Below, one piece after another: positions 13,201 through 28,200 of a DNA stretch of 64,000 nt (the stretch's first letter is position 1; every line of letters starts with the position of its first letter). The DNA is from Patiria pectinifera (taxonomy: Eukaryota > Echinodermata > Asteroidea > Valvatida > Asterinidae). Made by a program: the position numbers and the translations under genes. The notes under the pieces were generated by a model. The model was not told the origin of the DNA, did no database searches, and was given only the letters and a program-made list of their open reading frames with translations. The stretch lies in the NCBI GenBank assembly GCA_029964075.1, contig CM057147.1, positions 20,667,513 to 20,731,512 on the forward strand, given 5' to 3'.

Positions 13201-16200
13201 TGCAAGCTGTGGAAAAACCTAATGAAAGTCTGCTACAAGGACAAACAATGTCACAAATGCCTTTTCTTGCATCTGCTCAGTTTTTTTTTTTCATCCATTA
13301 CCTAACTTAATAATCCATCTGGGGAAAAAAAATTCCATCCCCATTTGCATCACTCCGAACATCTTGTTGAATCCTTGAAACATGTTTTCTCATTGCTTAG
13401 TGTATTTAGAGAGCCTAATAACAGTTTGCAAGGTTTTGGTGCAAAGTTTTATCCTTAGGTTTGAAGGAGGAAAACAAATCACAAATATCTTGGTCTTGGA
13501 GATGCCAATTGTTCTTAACCTGTATGAAAAATGCCCACCAAACGGTGCAGTACCGGTAGATGTACATCTGACGCTGAAATTCCCCCCCCCCCTCAAAACA
13601 CCCCCACCCCCCCAAAAAAAAAACTCTACCCAATCATTTTAACATAATCAACCGTTTCTAATTCCTGTGTTCACTTTTCAGATTAATTAGACCCTGTATG
13701 TTGCTTAATGCTGTGCAAACCCAGGCACGCAGCTGTATGCGTTGTAAAGCACAACTCAAAGTCCAAGAGTGCTTAAATATTTTCCTCGTTTATGAGAAGT
13801 ATCTGTTTTGCTTTCTCTAGTCCCTATTTTCGTCCGTGTGGTCCCCCATTAAGATTCACTTAATCATCACGTACTGCTCGTTAATCAATCACAGGCCAAG
13901 GATCGTTAGTCATTAAGGCCGTCCCTCTGCTCCGCAATGGGCACTGGCCATTATAGCTACCAGCAATCAAATCAAGATAGAAAATTAATTGATTTTTTTG
14001 TGTCGTATGGTAAAGGGAAGTGCCCTTTTCTTCAGCCTGCTGCCAGTGAGTGAGAGAATGTATGATTGCTCACGGTTGCAGCATGGGTGCAGAAGTTGGA
14101 CCTTGACCAAGATATTTTTGTGTGTGCAGAAGATCAGTGCACAAATTTCATGGCTCTGCTAGTTGTGATAAACATTTTTTGCGTGCTCATATCACTTGCA
14201 CAGAAATTCCGTAATCACTGACTGCTAAGTTTTCAGACATACATTTACCGTTACGTACACAAGCCACATGCTAAAATTCAGCGCTAATTTGTGTGACACA
14301 TGAATTGTAAGTGCGGACTTGTCTGCTATAATTGGCAGAAGCTTGTAGCAGTGACATGAAATTTGGAGCTGTTTTTTTTGGGGGGGGGTGTTTTGATGTT
14401 TTATGGTTTTTTCTCATCTAATTTGCTAAAAACAAAATTTAAATGATTATATTTTTAATAACTACCTTTCATTATAGAAGTCTTATAAGCTCGGATTTGC
14501 CTCAATCAACGTAATTCCCTTAATTAGCCATAAAGGCTCTTTCAGTTAAAGAGAAGACCTAATTTCTTTGTCAAATTTAATTTATGACCCAGTTTTTGTT
14601 TACTGGCCCAAACATGTAATAATATTCGGCCATCGAAGAAATTTCAGTTCTTGTTCCAATTTCATAATTTATTTTTTGAACCTGTGGTTATTATTATTTT
14701 TTTTCTTAACTTCAGCAGTGCTAAACTTACGTATGTACCACTTTAAATTAACTTCTCTTGGTTTATTACTTGTTTTGCACTTTGCCAGCAAAAAAAGGAA
14801 AAACGGAGAATTTGACAGGTAATGTATGCTTGTGTCAACAAGATGTCGATTTCATGAACGAAAAAAAAAATCTAAGTAAGCATATAAGTTGTTTGTTGTG
14901 TGTGGTTTGGAGTTGGGTTGCACGCAGGGGATGAAGGGGCTTTATCAGGTCAAGTTCTACCCCAGGCTGTTTTGTAACAGATGAAAAGTCAACATTCCAT
15001 TAAACCGAATCGTACCATCGTTTTTCTCACGTGCCACAGGTCACTTTGAAAATATCACCTGTGAAAAATCTTGAGGAGGCAATGTATTTTGGAGCATTTA
15101 AATATTGAAGAATGAAAAATATTTCAGGAAACCAACAGGATTTTTAATGATGAAATTGTAAAAAAAAAAAATCACATAAAAAGGAACCATTCCAGAGAAG
15201 GGACTACGCCAGTGCATCTTGAAGTCTTGTACCCAGAGCCAATTGCTTTGCCCTTAGTCCATGTACATTCTGCTATTCTTTTGCAGAACATAAATGTACA
15301 TGTACATGTACAGAACTTGTATGTTCTGCATCAGTGTAGATAAAATAAAAGGTTTGTTTGCTACCGGGTATTTACTACCAAATATCCACGAGTTTGACAC
15401 ATACCTACATGTAGATTTGTTTGTTTGTAGAATATGCACTCCTTACCATTTTTAGGAGAACCAAACATGTTTTGTTATACTCATCATACATGTACATTGC
15501 ATATGCCACACCCCAACTACATGTATCGCAATGGACCCAAATATAGTTGGGACCATCCCAATTATAGTTAAGGAAGTCTCATCCCAACTACACATGGTGG
15601 ATAAAAAAAAAACGAAACCGAGATATTATTGCTAATTGGAACAGAAGTAGGGCACATGTGAATCAAAAAATGATATCTTCTGTTAGGGTTGAATCTCCTC
15701 TTTAAAATGACACCCTGATCATGTCATTACATTCGCGGTTGACTGAGCAGTGACCAATTTATGAAAGGGTCTATTTAGAGACTTGCGTAGCTTTTCAATT
15801 GTGGTTTTTGTTGTGTCAATTGTCACAGAGTGAAAGGCCATGGTTGCCAATCAAGACAGGTGGGAAAAAAAGAGAGATTTCACCATGAAAAGTGGCGCAA
15901 GTCTCTAAATAAATCCTTTCATAAAATTGGTCACTGCTCAGTCAACCGTGAATGTAAGGACATGATCAGGGTGTCATTTTAAAGAGGAGATTCAACTGTA
16001 ACAGATGATATCTCCCTTTGATTCACATGTGCCCTACTTCTGTTCCAATTAGCAATAATATCTCGGTTTTGGTGTTTTTTTTATCCACCCTGTATAGTCC
16101 CAACTATAGTTGGGACGTTGGTGTAGTTGGGGCGTGACATCTACTTACACAGTGTAGCTGTAGCGATATCAGACATAAAAATCAGCGCTCAGAAAATTAG

Positions 16201-19200
16201 CCCTGGGTCCCCTTTATGGGGATTACAGATTACTCCCCATTTTTCCAATTTGTTAGAGTCGTGCTTGAATTTGATCCGTGTCTGGAAATTGGCCCCCTAG
16301 CAAATTAATTAGAGAATGGTTCGGAGGTCGAGCTCGGGTGTCGCAGAATAACATTATTCTTTCACACTGCTGACTGGTACAGCGCCAGGACAATCAATCC
16401 TGCCTGTCCATGAACATGTAGCTGGTCCAAGCAGGGCTGATGCAAAGACTAGTCACTTTCAAAGTGTTTCCCCGATGGTTATGATTTTTTTTGACAGTAT
16501 ATACTCCTGTACCTGAGTACCCCAAAACTTGTGTTACGTGTTCCTACATTGTATCTGATGGTTGAGGCAATGAACCTTAATGCACAAGTTCCCCCTCAAC
16601 GTTGACAAAGAAAGAGTTATAGGCAGAATCTTGCATGCACTACTGCTGCTATGGGTTTGCGCACATTCGGAATAAAATTTACGCACGTTTTTCCCTCACA
16701 CACACAGCTGCCATGAGTGGTCTTTTAGTACCATCTATGGTACTGTTCATGCTGAGACTCATGCAACTTGAGTTAAAGCATGGTTCATGGTTAAACCATA
16801 CGGCAGTTGTGGGTTTCTTGTTTCAAGTCAAATTTTTATACCTGTTTGTCATTAGGAATGGACGAGCTAAAAGTTTGTTCCCTTCCTGAATGGACTAGAA
16901 ATCATTCCATGAGAACCAAATTTGTCCCTTTGGTTTTGCTCTGAATGGAGCTTGCATGCTGATTCCTAGGTAAAACAGGTTTTGGGTGCATGCGAAGCAA
17001 TGGAAAAAAATAATAACAATGATTTGCGAGACATGTGACAGGAACTTAGTCAGTCTCCTTATCGGCCATTTTGTGCCAGTTGAAAGCAGTGCTGTAGTTG
17101 AGTCCATCACAAGTCCAGCCCATAGCCATATAATAAAACCTAGACACGACATTATCTGTTTTTATGTTGTGAATTCTGCGAGCAAAATGGGCTGCGTCAC
17201 GCGGCCTGGCGCGACGTGCGAATTATCGTGTGGCTTCCATTTACGTTACGCGCATACCTCATACGTATACCCACGTACGTTCAGGCCAGCGGCGCCAACG
17301 CACTCGTGCACCACTTAGTTGTTTTTTTTCCCCACATATGCGTGCGGGACCAAACGATTCTAAATAATGCGCGCAGTGAGACCGCTCTCATGGGCGTGAC
17401 GCGTCGCGCAAGATCGCGTCACGCCAATAATGAGCGTTTGCGTAATTAACATTATTTTATACGCTTAGAATTTTGCTCACAGGCGCAATAGCAAATGTCG
17501 TGTCTAGGTTTTATTATATGTCTATAGTCCAGTCACAAGTCCAGTCAACAAGTAACAGTGGATGAACAATAGCAAAGGAATGCCTTTGTCAAAGTTCATT
17601 TGAATAGCTTGTGAGTTGACTTGGGACTGGAGGACTTGTGATGAACTTGCAGGGAGTTGCGGGCCAGGACTTGTGATGGATTCAAGTACAACACTGGTCA
17701 AAAGAGCCCAGAAAAACAAAAAGTCTAGAAAAAATATGAAAGCGAACAGGCAGAATATATTGGGTTTAGATTAAGTATCACAGAAAATAGAGTCCGGGTG
17801 TGATGATTGATTGAAAATGTAGCAAAGCTGACAGGTGTAGGGACTTAAAAATCACTGAGTGCATACATGTACATCACTTCTACGAAAACATCATTGGCAG
17901 TGTTTGTTGCTAGTCACACCAGCACATGTCAAATAATGTTCTGCAATTCATTTATTCCCAAACTAATGAGTTGTGTGAGAAAGTCAACATACACGTATCT
18001 ACTTTCAATGAATAAAATTCTGTATCGGGACTCAGAATATCTCTATTTTTTGGTGGTTTCTTTATGTTGTTGTTTTTTGGGTAAATTCACATATGGGAAT
18101 GTTACAGTAATTTGAAAATGAAACTTTTATGACTGTGCCCATTTTGTTAGTCTAGGTTTTACTTGTTGATGTTTTTGGCGGACTTCAGTTATTTTTTTGG
18201 TTTCGGCCAGCTCATATGTTGCCACTTTTCCCATAACAGATCCGAGAGTACCTCCCCCGTGCGCAAGGAGAAGAAGAAGAAGTCACACAAGAGAAAGAGA
18301 GACAGGTGATTTGATCTTAGTTCATCGTATATCACTTCTGCCAAGGGGGGTGCTACCCCCTAGCAAAAATCCAGTGGCAGAGTATTGGAGTGTATATTTA
18401 TGTAAATCAGTGAGTTGGATGTTGAACTAACAATGTCATCAAGTGAATTGTGTTTGTGTGGTGAAGCTTGCTGCATGTATTTTAAAATATTCATCTTTTG
18501 GGTTCCCCATTCTGTCTCTTTTCCTTTGCTATCGTGAGGGAATTTCTTTTTAGAAGGGACAGAATGAATGCCTGTCGCGGTTGTTTGGCATTTGGTTAAA
18601 AATCAGTTGTTTTTGTGGTTGGTTTCACAATATGAGTATTGCATCCAATTATCGACTTCTTTCATTAACATATATCTGTCCTTTTATTAATTAATTAAAT
18701 AATGACCAGAGAAATAAGTAAAGACTGGCCACATTTAAGAGGCATACCGCATGCTACATAAAGCCATCCACTTACATTTTGTAGGTTATTTAATTGATGA
18801 TTTCAAGCACTATAATCTTCAGCACTAAAACTAAAAAAAAAACCAATTTTTTTGTGATCATCAGTTGCCATTGAAATTGTAGTACCTTCATGTATGACAA
18901 AGTGCCACCTGAATGCCCCTTTAACTATTGTCTTGGGTCTTGAGAGAGCCGCTGAAATGATTCATAGTTACAACAACTTTTTTTCCATGTTTATGTTGCA
19001 CTCACACATTGTCCACATAACTGATCCCTATGTCCCTGTGTGTACATTTACTTGTTCCCTGTCATATTTCCATGTCTAACGACAAAAAGTGAGTTTGTTT
19101 TTTTGACTAAGCACCAACTGTAATTCCAAGCTACTTTCACTTTTGAAATGAAAATGTTGTACATCCAAATTGTTTTAGCAGGCTTTTGCCTTCACCGACC

Positions 19201-22200
19201 CAATTTTAATAACATAATGTCCACTATTGTGAGATAGCCGAGAAAAACATGCGGCAGTATTAATTCAAAATACAAACAGTACCCAGAGGGCATTTTTGGG
19301 CAGGTAAAAATGCTTAATTTATAAGAACTCATCACTGCATGTAATGTTTCCCTGGCTCTGTTGATTTCACTGTGTTTCTTTTGACTTGTAACTTTCCTTG
19401 TTTGTGTACTTGAGAATCCAAGCACTTTGCAGAAAGTTCTGTGCCGTTTTGAATTCTCTTTTATTTTGTGACTTTTCAGTCAGAATGAAAACTTGTTTTG
19501 GAGGGATTTTGGGATGTTGGGCTGGATATAAGCGAGAATGCACTTATGTAGAGTGGAATGGTTTTGCGTTGTCTGGATGTTATATGTGCATTTGTATAGA
19601 ATGTATGAAATGTCAGCTTTCTAGTTCATGATCGTGTATAAACAAAGCTGTGTATTTGTGTACCGTTCATGTTATGAAGTTCCGAGTGTTCCTTGTTGCG
19701 TGTTACGTACATGTACATGTAGCACTTTCATGCTGTGCAGATTTAGTACATGTACAGTGTACATGCAGCTCATTCCTTGGAGCATCTCTTTAGGGCCGGC
19801 TCTCCAGAGTTTCTTGTTCCAAGTTTGCCGTTTTGGTTTCCAAGTTTCCAAAACGTCACACGTTCTCCCAGCTCTCCCAGTTTTATCTGATTTGAACCTT
19901 AATCTCAGCCTCCCGAACTTTGCGCAATCCAGCATTTGATTTTGCTGGAGAGTAGCATTTGATGGATTTGGTTCAGCAGGCATAGACCAATCAATTCAGG
20001 CTATCAGTTCTATCACGAAGACCCCTTTTAGTGGCGAAAGCATCGTGCTAGCTATTGTTAATAGACAATCCATCACAGGGGCATTTTGCTTCGTACAGTA
20101 GCATGCACAATGGTTTCTCCATTGAAGGGGGCCACATGGGTTTGCCCCAGAAGTGTCTATGGGTGAATTCAGGGAAGGTGGTCACTGGTTCACTGTGCAT
20201 TCAAAAGGCCCCTTTCAGTGAAACAACTTTGTGCGAGCTATTGTACAAAGCTCTATGATCTGTACATGTATGGTCTACACACAATGTATATGGTCTATGC
20301 ACATGGAAATGTGTGTTCGCCGTCAATCGTGGACATCCTGTTGTCCCTCTTTTGTTTGTACCCTAACATTTTAGGAAGACTCCCGTAGGTTTTGTACACG
20401 ACCCCAATCACGGACGTGTGCTGGGAATCGTGGACGATACTGTTCAATTTTGTTCTCTGGTATTTTTCGTCCATGGTTTGAAAAGATGAACATGTACGTA
20501 TGTACCGTACATGTACTAGCCATGTGCATGGCATCGATATTCGAATGTGTTGAAGTATGGTACTACTGTGTGTGTACAAAGAATGGAGGGGGGAGAACAA
20601 AAAACTAGGGTTTCTAGAAAGATTAAAGAAAAAAAATTAGTTTACATGTAAATGTTGGTAAGTGAGAAATGTAGAGTGAGAAAGGTGTATACACGTACCG
20701 GGTACATATGTACCCGTACATTGTACATATAGTACAGTGTAGACATGTAGTTTACGTACACAGTTGTCTTAATGAACACAGGTAATTTGATGTGCTTGAA
20801 ATATGTTTGAAGTTGGTAAATTGACAAAGCCGTATTATATATTGACCGTTGTGTATTAAACTCACATTGTACATGTTTTTTTCTCTTGGTGCGATTTCAA
20901 AGAAAGACCACATACTGATATTTTCTTTTCTTCCTTTTTTCATTTTGTACATACCTTCAATGCCCAAACTCCCAAATGTATGTCACACTTTTTGCTTCTG
21001 TAAATAGCCTTTGAGAAGTAGCACTGACATTTTTCAAAGTGGTGACCTGGTGACAGGTGTCATATTATGTGTGCATTAATTGATTGATTATGTTACCCCA
21101 AAAAAGTTAACAAGTTTGATGAAAAAAAGAAAAAAAAAGTAGTTAACGAAATTGACAGCTTTTGATCTGTTTTTCTGTTTGTGAAGGTTTGGCCTGTTGA
21201 AACCTTTGTGTATTTGCACTTTTTGTTCTGGTTCTTAAAGATGTACTGCATGATTGGCCACACTGTTTTGCATGTTCTTATCATTTGACTTCAGTTACCA
21301 CATTACTTCACACTGTATTTCTCAACCGCATGAAGCTTTAATCGAAACACGTTTTGGGACGGGGTTTGACATTGTGTTGAATGGGCGTGTCTTTTCTTAG
21401 CTGCTTTGCATACACATTTGCATACACTTTGCATACATTTTCTGACCAGCAAACTTTAACCACTTCACCTGTGTGTTTACTTTGTACGTTATACAATAAC
21501 CAGCCTGGAATAACCCTCAAATTCGTCTTCTTTTTTTCGTTGTTTTTATTCCTGTGCTTACTTACGCAACCCATAGTCCATAAACTTTGGCATTTATATG
21601 TGGAACACGGAAGGTAAAGATTTCTGCCTTACTTTGTTTTGTAAAAGAGAACAAAAAACTTCTAATGCAGACCTGTTAAATTTTTGCAGTGTGCTTTCCA
21701 TCCCAGATGACTTGTAAAAGAAAATAAAAATCACAAAACCTGTAATATCTTATTTCTATTCAACACTGAAGACTTCATGAATATTCATGATTTTTATATT
21801 CATGAATCAGTCCTGTTCTCTCATTGGTCCAAACGTGATGGCAGGGCCTGCCTGATTGGTAGAAAGCAGCAGCTGTTGATACACTCACTGCATTAATGAA
21901 CTGGATTTCAATTTAATTAATGAACTAGTGAAGCAAGGTTTGCTAGTGCTGGTATTTAACTTGCCTAAACTCACTATTGAAATAATTTTAGAAAACCATT
22001 CACCTAAACTCAGTCATGGATATTTACAATAGTGGCTTAAAATAGTCCTTTAAATAGTGGCTTAAAGAAACAGTCATTACCCAATTATGCCAAAAACTGC
22101 ATTATTAATTTTTTTTCAAATATATAATTGTGAAACAATTCTATAATTGTCAATTTTAAGTGTTGAGCTATCATCTGATCAAAAGGGTTGAAAGTTGAGA

Positions 22201-25200
22201 CAAACTTCTCCCAGAATGCAGAAAGTGAACAAATTCCAAGCTTCTGTTTGATTCTTGTCAAAACATACTGGCCAATAAGATTTATTGAAGTATAAAAGGG
22301 AAAAAAAGTGCTCAGAAAACATGTGAATGACAGAGTGTGAATTATTTTTGATAACGCAAAGGAAGTCAGAGTAAGATTTAATTGAAACAGTGATAAATTT
22401 ATTTGAAAAAGTTATGCTACAAACCAAGTCAGGATTCAGAGATAAACTAAGGATTCAGGATTTTCACAGGAAGAATTATTAATAGGAGACCTGTCATCAT
22501 GGTCATGTTGATACAACAGGTGTTTAGTTGGGGGGGTTAAAGGGACGGAATTAATATTCAAAATTTGTTTTGAAATTTGACACGTTACGTGAAGAATCTG
22601 TTCCTGTTTAGCCTACTTGCACAAAACATATACCGGTAGGTGTCATTTCCGCACTTCAGAGCAAATTTAAACCTTGAAAATTTTCAGCAAATTCACTTAC
22701 CCTCAACCAGTTTCAAGGGAATTTTTATTTACAAAAATTCTAATCACTTTACCCCTCTGGCCCTTTAAGTCCTCCTCTCCCCGAATAGCCCCTTACTTGA
22801 AGAAAAACAATACTTGTTTAAGTTGTTTTACAACATTGTTAACTTTGCAAGATTGTTGCATTTGAAGACTGTAAAAATTTAACCTTCCCTGCAGTTGTGG
22901 TTATCATTCCGTTGGGTAACATTTCAAGCCACAGGGACAATCTATTATAAAAAAAATTTTTTTTTTAAAGTTGTGCCCCTTTAAACTTTGTCATGTAAAG
23001 ATTATGTAATCAACATATATTTTGTGAATAAATTGTATAGATGTGTAACAATCTGATGCAAGCATTCATATTCTGGCTGTCTTATTTAGTGTTAACGCGA
23101 CATGACGTATTAAAGAACAAAGTCCAGGGGTGCCAAGTAGGAAAAAGGTCAACTGTAGAAATGTGTCGATTGAAGGTCTTCGACAAATCTAATTTCTAAC
23201 TGCATAGCAATACAAACTTCAAACTTTGTAACTCGAGTCCCGCCCGAAAATTCCAAGCACTTTGCAATTTGGGGTTGGAACCATGTTTCTTCTCCATATA
23301 GAACCAAAGACACAAACATCTTCAGCTCTGGTTTTGTTTTTTGGTTCTTAATTTTTTTGACAATCTGAATCACGAAAAAGCAACAATAGAAATCACCCAC
23401 CCTCATCACGTGTGCATGTTTGTTATTTTGTCGCTCTATTCTCCTCATCTATACCGGAGCATACTAAAAAACAGCCCGCGCAGGCTTGTAAACCCAAGGT
23501 AATAACTACAGACACTAACTGTACTTCTCACTTGCACTATCTTCTTGTTTTGTATTTTTTTTTTCTTGTATAAACCTTTTCAAATGCACTCAGCAAAGTT
23601 TAACGGTGTGCTTTTTTTTACCCCCCAACATCACCATTTTCCTTTTTGTTGCCATTTTTTTTTCCTTTTTTTGGAGAGTCTGTTGCTTGCATTTCTCATG
23701 TACAGATGAACGTTGCGCCAGGTCAATCATTGTACTGTACGTAATGTTTCCGTCATTTTCCTTGGCTCTGTACATTTTGCACGTAAAAACAAAAAATCGG
23801 TATGATCTCACAAGTTTAACATTTTCTTGAATATGAAGGAGAAAATCGATTAATCAAGTTGAAAAGCTATAACTTACAGTCAGTGTTATGAATTCAGCTT
23901 TAAACATATCCTTCGTTTCCAAATGATTGAAATGATTGTTAAACATGCGAAAAATAGCCACGCTGACTTTCATTGTAAAAAAAACAATGGCAGAAACGTT
24001 TGTACATGGATTGACAGCTGGATGCACCATCTTATGCCTGTGCTGTTAAGTTACGTTTGTTTTTCAAGATTTCTTGTATGCGCCTTTCCCTCATTACAAC
24101 CTTCAACTTTTTGCTCATCTTTAATTTGTTTGTGCTGTATTTTTTTTGTATTTCTTCATTTTAGTCGATTTTTGTTTATGCAAACAACCTTTTGCTTGTT
24201 ACTTATATGTAAATCCATGATGTCATTGAAAGGGTTTGATACGTGTATGTAATGGTGTTGGAATGAATACTAGAAATTGTGGTAGGTTAATAAATGTGTT
24301 GATGAAAAAGTAGGGATGTTTAATCTTGCTGTGCTTTTTTTTCTTCTCATTGCACTTACATGGTTTTTATTGGTGCTTGTATCGTTAACTTTGTCACCCA
24401 ACTAAAAAAAAAAGTGTTTTCAACCTTCACCAAACCCCTCTTGTCATCTTGTCTTTCACTTGGGTTGAAATGCTGCTGTAAACCGGTTTAACTATAAACT
24501 GGTTTAAAAATCACACCTTGCTAAACCAGGTTAAGCTAAAAAAAACGCTGTTAAACCAACTTCATGTTAAACAGAGCTCTTATGGTTATCTATGGGTTAT
24601 TTGTAACGTCAAACTCTCGTTATTAACAAGTTTTCTTTTCCCGTCTTTTCCCTGTCACATTAATACGCTGCTTTCAGATCAGGAAAAAAGAGTAAAAAAC
24701 ACAGGTATTTAGAGAAACTCTAGACATGTAGCAGAGTATATCACGTGTGTGCTTAGTATTGAGCATTTGACATGTTTGATGTCATTTTCCCTTTGCATTT
24801 ATACATTTTTTTTGGGTGCATGCGGTGTTGTTGGAAACAAAATAAAGTAGACATTTTATTCAGTGAATCACAGTTACTTTGTTTTCGTGCTCTTGTCCGA
24901 TTGCCTGACTTAATACTGGCATTGGTGTGAATGTGAAGTTTACCTTGATCGCTTTCCTGCCCAACTGAAGACTACCTTTTCTCCCTAACTTTGATATTTG
25001 CGAGGCGTTCTGGCAAAATTAAACAGAACTGGGCAGAGGTCGAATTGAGCATTTGTGGTGATTAGGAAAGAGAATAAAATTCTCCTTGCAATACTGTTGA
25101 TTGCACTTCAACGGGACATTCCGTTGACAAGTTGCGGCTGTTTAAAGTTCGCAATTATCAACATGTCGCGAAAGTAACTGAGAAAATGCCCTTAAAGTTT

Positions 25201-28200
25201 GGAGTTTTGTATTCGTGAAAATGAAAGATGCCAATTGTTTTTCCTTAAAAACAATTTTATTCCACGATTTTTAAAAATATTTCTTTAAAGTATGTGTAGT
25301 AGACATATCAAAGATTACAAATATCAATAAATCCAAAAGTCGAAGAAAAAAAAAATCAAACCATTCAGATTTTTTCATTTTTCTCCACTACGGCCTATGC
25401 TCAGTTCCATCTCATTTAACAGAACGCCTCACACTTACCATACCCTCTTTGCTGATCACTTTATGTATAGAGCTTTTTTGTACCCTTAAAATGGATATCC
25501 TTGTAAATTATGCACACATCAAGATACAATTTAATGAGGCTTTAAAGTGAAAGACATTGTGTGGCAAATTTATGTGCTGAAAAAAAAAATGGGGAAACCA
25601 GTCCAAAATTATATACACAGATCTGTCACATGAACTTTGGACGGTAAGTTTATTTACAAAGCAATTGCTTTCTGTGCTTTGCCAATTTTCATCATGTTTA
25701 CATGCTTAGCAGCGCCAATTGGCCCCTTGCTTTTTAGTTAGCATGTGCTGCACGCTCTTCCACGAATTCTATCTTTTCTGCTACTTTATACACAAGTATT
25801 TCTGTGATAATCTTATGATCTGGGGCCAATTTCATAGAGCTGCTTAAGCCCAAAATTTGCTAAAGCGCAAACACGTCTTGCTTAATAAAATCAGGTTACT
25901 GGCCAAAACTCCATGCGTTGTTATGCTAAGTAAACAACAGCTAAATACCAGTCACAAGCAATGTACATCACATTGAGTTTTGGCCGGTAACCTGATTTTA
26001 CTAAGCAATGTTTTTTCGTGCTTAAGCAAATTTTCTGCTTAAGCAGCTCTATGAAATTGGGCCCAGCTGGCCCTTTCTGCAACATCGATTGAGAGAAAAA
26101 AAATCTACTCAAAACTCTTCATTGATGGTTTTCTCTTTGCCATTTCATTTTTCTTGCGTTGGTCTGTTTCATTCTGCATTTCACTTTCTAAATTTCATCG
26201 TGAGAAATTGAAAATTAGTCCTTGGTGAATTAATTTGTGGTTTTGGGGTGAACTCATACACCGACATGTTGCATACATCAAGTGAACAGAAAGTAAACAC
26301 AGGTTGAAAGCAAGCTTATATGTAGCTACGCTGCGCAGTGTTATGCTTGATTATGTAGCAGTGTTTTAAAGCTTATGTAAATGAAATCACTGTTTGAGGG
26401 GAGCACAACTCACTTTTTTTGATTGCACCGTTGCACTAATGTGCCTACTTTATGCATATTTATGTGTGTCGCACATAGAACCATACATGTATGGCAGTGT
26501 TGTAGTCGAGACCCTGCAAAGACCATCACAAGACCAACACAAGACCTCCAGACTCAATTCAACTCACAAGCTATTCAAATGAGCTTTGACAAAGGCATTC
26601 CTTTGCTATTGTTCATCCACTGTTACTGGTGACTGGACTTGTGACTGGACTTGTGATTTACTTGTGACTGGACTTGTGACTGGACTTGTGATTTACTTGT
26701 GACTGGACTTGTGATTTACTTGTGACTGGACTTGTGACTGGACTTGTGACTGGACTTGTGACTGGACTTGTGACTGGACTTGTGACTGGACTTGTGACTG
26801 GACTAGTGATTTACTTGTGAATGGACTTGTAAATGGTCTTGTGCTGGTCTTGTGTCTGGTCTGGTGTCTTGTCTTGTGTCTTGTCTTGTGTCTGGTCTTG
26901 TGTTTGGTCTTGCGATGGTCTCGACTACCTCACTGCCATATGCATGCATGTATCTATGAGAGCAGACTCATGGATTATGCCATCCCTGACAACTGTAGCC
27001 AAATTTTGCCGATCTCGGCCACCTAGACACATTTCAGCACAACTCAGCACGTTTGTGCCAACCATGAAACCATTCTGCACATTTTGTTCTCTGTAAAAAT
27101 TACCACTTGGTAGCAACTAATATGGCTTCCTTAGTGAAGGATAGTGCATTTGTGGTCAATATACATGTAGTTCAAAATGTAAAAATGCATACCTGATTAG
27201 CCCAATAACAGTGTCTCTTTTTGTTTCTTTATTCCTATCTTTTTCTGTGTGGTAATCCAGGTATTGATCTCTTTGACAAACTTTCCATTTGTTGGAAATA
27301 ATTTGCAAATTGTTTTTTGAAATCACCACAGGTCCGGCAGTCGCTCAAAACGCAAACATAAGAAGCACCACAGCAAAAAGTGAGTTGACTTGTGTGTACA
27401 TTGTGCAAAAACTGACTAAATTGTGCATTTTCAGATGAACTGACTGTAATTGAATTGATTCACGGTAGCACCATGTGACAAATCTCTTTTGTGAGTTTGT
27501 GAGGTTCTGAACGTTTCAGACAGTATACTCTGCCCGTCTTCAAGAGACGGAAGGGATTTCAATGGTGAAGGGGTGTTATGTAGTGTAATTGAATAGGTCC
27601 AGTTATTTGTCAGGCTCTTGGACTTTGTGAAAATCACCAATGCTGTGCTTGACAACTAAAACCTTCTCCATAACGTTTTTTTCCCCTAAGGTCCTCAGAT
27701 CACGGGGACAAAAAGAGTCGTCGCCGACGCCATTACAGCGACTCGCTGTCTGACTACAGCTCAGACAGCAGCGACTACTCTGACTCAGACAGCAAAAGGT
27801 AAAAATAATGATTCCTCTGAAATGGTCTGGTACAATCGAAACAAATCACAGTACATACAGGGTAACACCAAGCTTTAGCTTCAAAGAGGCAAGTCTTGGC
27901 CTTCATGGTTGACTTTTTACTATTATTGTTATTTATACATATTTATTTCTGGTAATGAATCAAAGGATTCCTCAAATGCGCCGTAGGCACTGTAGCTCGC
28001 AGGCCTGAAGAAACCTGTGGAGAGAAGACAATGAGAAGAAAGTACAGTTTTAGAGGTGGGAGGAAAACCCCAGAAGAATTCTGAGGAAAGCCCACGGAAT
28101 CAGGCAGGGACTGAAAACCCAATCCACATATTGGCCCAGGCGGGATTCGAACCCGGGTCACTAGCGATGGAAGGCGATGAAAGTACCGCCACGCTAACCT

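Larger units (their letters stand above)
12164..18239 (+). other. Srrm234 intronic sequence around the 30-nt microexon
   Basis: Apart from the putative microexon at 14,789-14,818, no coding sequence was seen. The stretch contains a tRNA-derived sequence (12,620-12,683), a long inverted repeat (15,596-16,089) and a nested pair of TIR elements (17,088-17,696). Confidence 0.6.
18306..27331 (+). other. Srrm234 intronic sequence, 9.0 kb
   Basis: One putative 27-nt microexon (24,678-24,704) lies within. Otherwise the stretch holds a dispersed repeat copy (20,320-20,494), a MITE (25,823-26,064) and a minisatellite-bearing TIR element (26,491-26,940). No other ORF looks like a gene. Confidence 0.6.

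Noticed and set aside
21597..21617. Further Srrm234 exon before GTAAAG
   Set aside because: The candidate segment after CCCATAG is neither basic nor RS-like and lacks a good pyrimidine tract.
26817..27096. ORFs with CLVLCLVLCLVL-type repeats
   Set aside because: They are translations of the 12-bp minisatellite inside the TIR element, not a gene.
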